Made by a program: the position numbers and the translations under genes. The notes under the pieces were generated by a model. The model saw only the letters and a program-made list of their open reading frames with translations, did not search any database and had not been told where the DNA came from. A stretch of 64,000 nt of DNA, taken from the NCBI RefSeq assembly GCF_023061135.1, contig NZ_JAKGAN010000001.1, positions 434,001 to 498,000 on the forward strand. The letters run 5' to 3'. This DNA is from Chromohalobacter sarecensis (GTDB lineage: Bacteria; Pseudomonadota; Gammaproteobacteria; Pseudomonadales; Halomonadaceae). Of this stretch, positions 63,543 through 64,000 are shown one piece after another (the stretch's first letter is position 1; every line of letters starts with the position of its first letter).

Positions 63543-64000
63543 TGCGGCATGTCCTCACGAGTCAGAGTGGTGGCCAGGAGGTGCTGGGCGCCGGGGACCA
63601 GCCATACAGGGTCGACACGGGTGCAGGCGGCCTCGACGCACAGGAAGCGATGCCCGATGTCGGCGGGTGTGTCGCCGGGTAATTCAGCGTCAGGATGCCA
63701 GACCACCGTGGAATCGCTGCCTTGTTTGGCGATCTTGAGGCGGCGTGTGCCGTCATCGAGCACGAGGGGACGGTTGGATTCGTAGATGCGATCCAGCGGG
63801 CCGCGGACGCCGAGTTCACCCTGCTGGTGCGCCTCGGAGAAGTCCTGGCGCTTGTCCAGATAGCGCGCGCCAACCAGGCCTTCGACACGACATTGGTGAG
63901 TATGCGAGACACTCAGGTAGCTATGTAGTGCTGCGGTCAGTTTCACGGGCGTTTCGCCGTGGTGTTCGGTAATCAGTTCGACATGCAGACGCCGGGCGCT
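63539..64000 (-). CDS. D-hexose-6-phosphate mutarotase-like protein (YeaD family), C-terminal part only
   Basis: The last 153 residues of an aldose-1-epimerase-fold protein that starts beyond the right edge. Stretches such as LTAALHSYLSVSHTHQCRVEGLVGARYLDK and DSTVVWHPDAELP fit the YeaD group, and RFLCVEAACTR occupies the place of the conserved NFVCVES segment. It converts alpha- to beta-glucose-6-phosphate. It is operon-linked with the aldo/keto reductase (4-base overlap) and lies near pgi. Confidence 0.85.
   Translation of the reverse strand, partial: SARRLHVELITEHHGETPVKLTAALHSYLSVSHTHQCRVEGLVGARYLDKRQDFSEAHQQGELGVRGPLDRIYESNRPLVLDDGTRRLKIAKQGSDSTVVWHPDAELPGDTPADIGHRFLCVEAACTRVDPVWLVPGAQHLLATTLTREDMPQ

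Overview
The window is a gene-dense, high-GC gammaproteobacterial chromosome segment. Gene content, gene order and protein style (an Mrp Na+/H+ antiporter operon, acidic proteins, a six-gene lptD-surA-pdxA-rsmA-apaG-apaH string, LysO, RNase R beside tRNA-Leu genes) point to a halophilic member of the Halomonadaceae, close to Chromohalobacter/Halomonas. This assignment is an inference from recognisable proteins, not from a database search. I see no prophage, insertion sequence, CRISPR array or rRNA operon.

Layout. 1-6.2 kb: an acetate-type transport and signalling locus on both strands (start of an SSS-domain sensor kinase, a small membrane protein, a two-subunit DUF4212/SSS symporter, then divergently a cNMP/CBS/DUF294 regulator and a DEDDh exonuclease). 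6.2-8.6 kb: ttcA, a small hydrolase and a Val-Asp-Asp-Val-Asp tRNA array with its own promoter and terminator. 8.6-13 kb: a hydrolase divergent from fadH, then ltaE. 13.2-19.4 kb: the prkA(yeaG)-yeaH-spoVR starvation module, a stand-alone Lrp-type RAM domain protein and a membrane-anchored NUC1 nuclease. 19.4-27 kb: three tRNA-Leu(CAG) genes opposite rnr-rlmB, then rpsF-rpsR-(membrane protein)-rplI and dnaB. 27-29.3 kb: two small proteins of uncertain role and hemH. 29.4-35.5 kb: a six-cistron Mrp antiporter operon (A and B fused) with a candidate 58-residue leader ORF. 35.8-43.6 kb: a lytic transglycosylase, rsmE, phaR, purD, an orphan phosphoribulokinase, hinT, coq7, speD and an OsmC-type protein. 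43.7-54.1 kb: amgK-murU divergent from lptD-surA-pdxA-rsmA-apaG-apaH, followed by glpE and cca. 54.2-57.3 kb: a gluconate regulon (gntP, gntK, gntR) with recognisable GntR operators. 57.3-64 kb: lysO, a periplasmic DUF3108-like protein, a DJ-1/PfpI protein and a sugar-phosphate cluster (hexose-6-P mutarotase-like, aldo/keto reductase, pgi, PfkB sugar kinase).

Working together: several groups link sugar supply to the envelope (gluconate uptake and phosphorylation, pgi and fructokinase; AmgK/MurU cell-wall sugar recycling beside LptD and SurA) and salt physiology to ion transport (Mrp). The most interesting non-coding signals are three GntR-like operators, one of them inside gntK; an extended -10 promoter enclosed by a perfect inverted repeat; a short ORF with a very strong ribosome binding site ahead of mrp; and a 240-base spacer next to lysO that looks like a dispersed or decayed element. 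I did not find a clearly new multi-gene system. Most of the window is conserved core genome.
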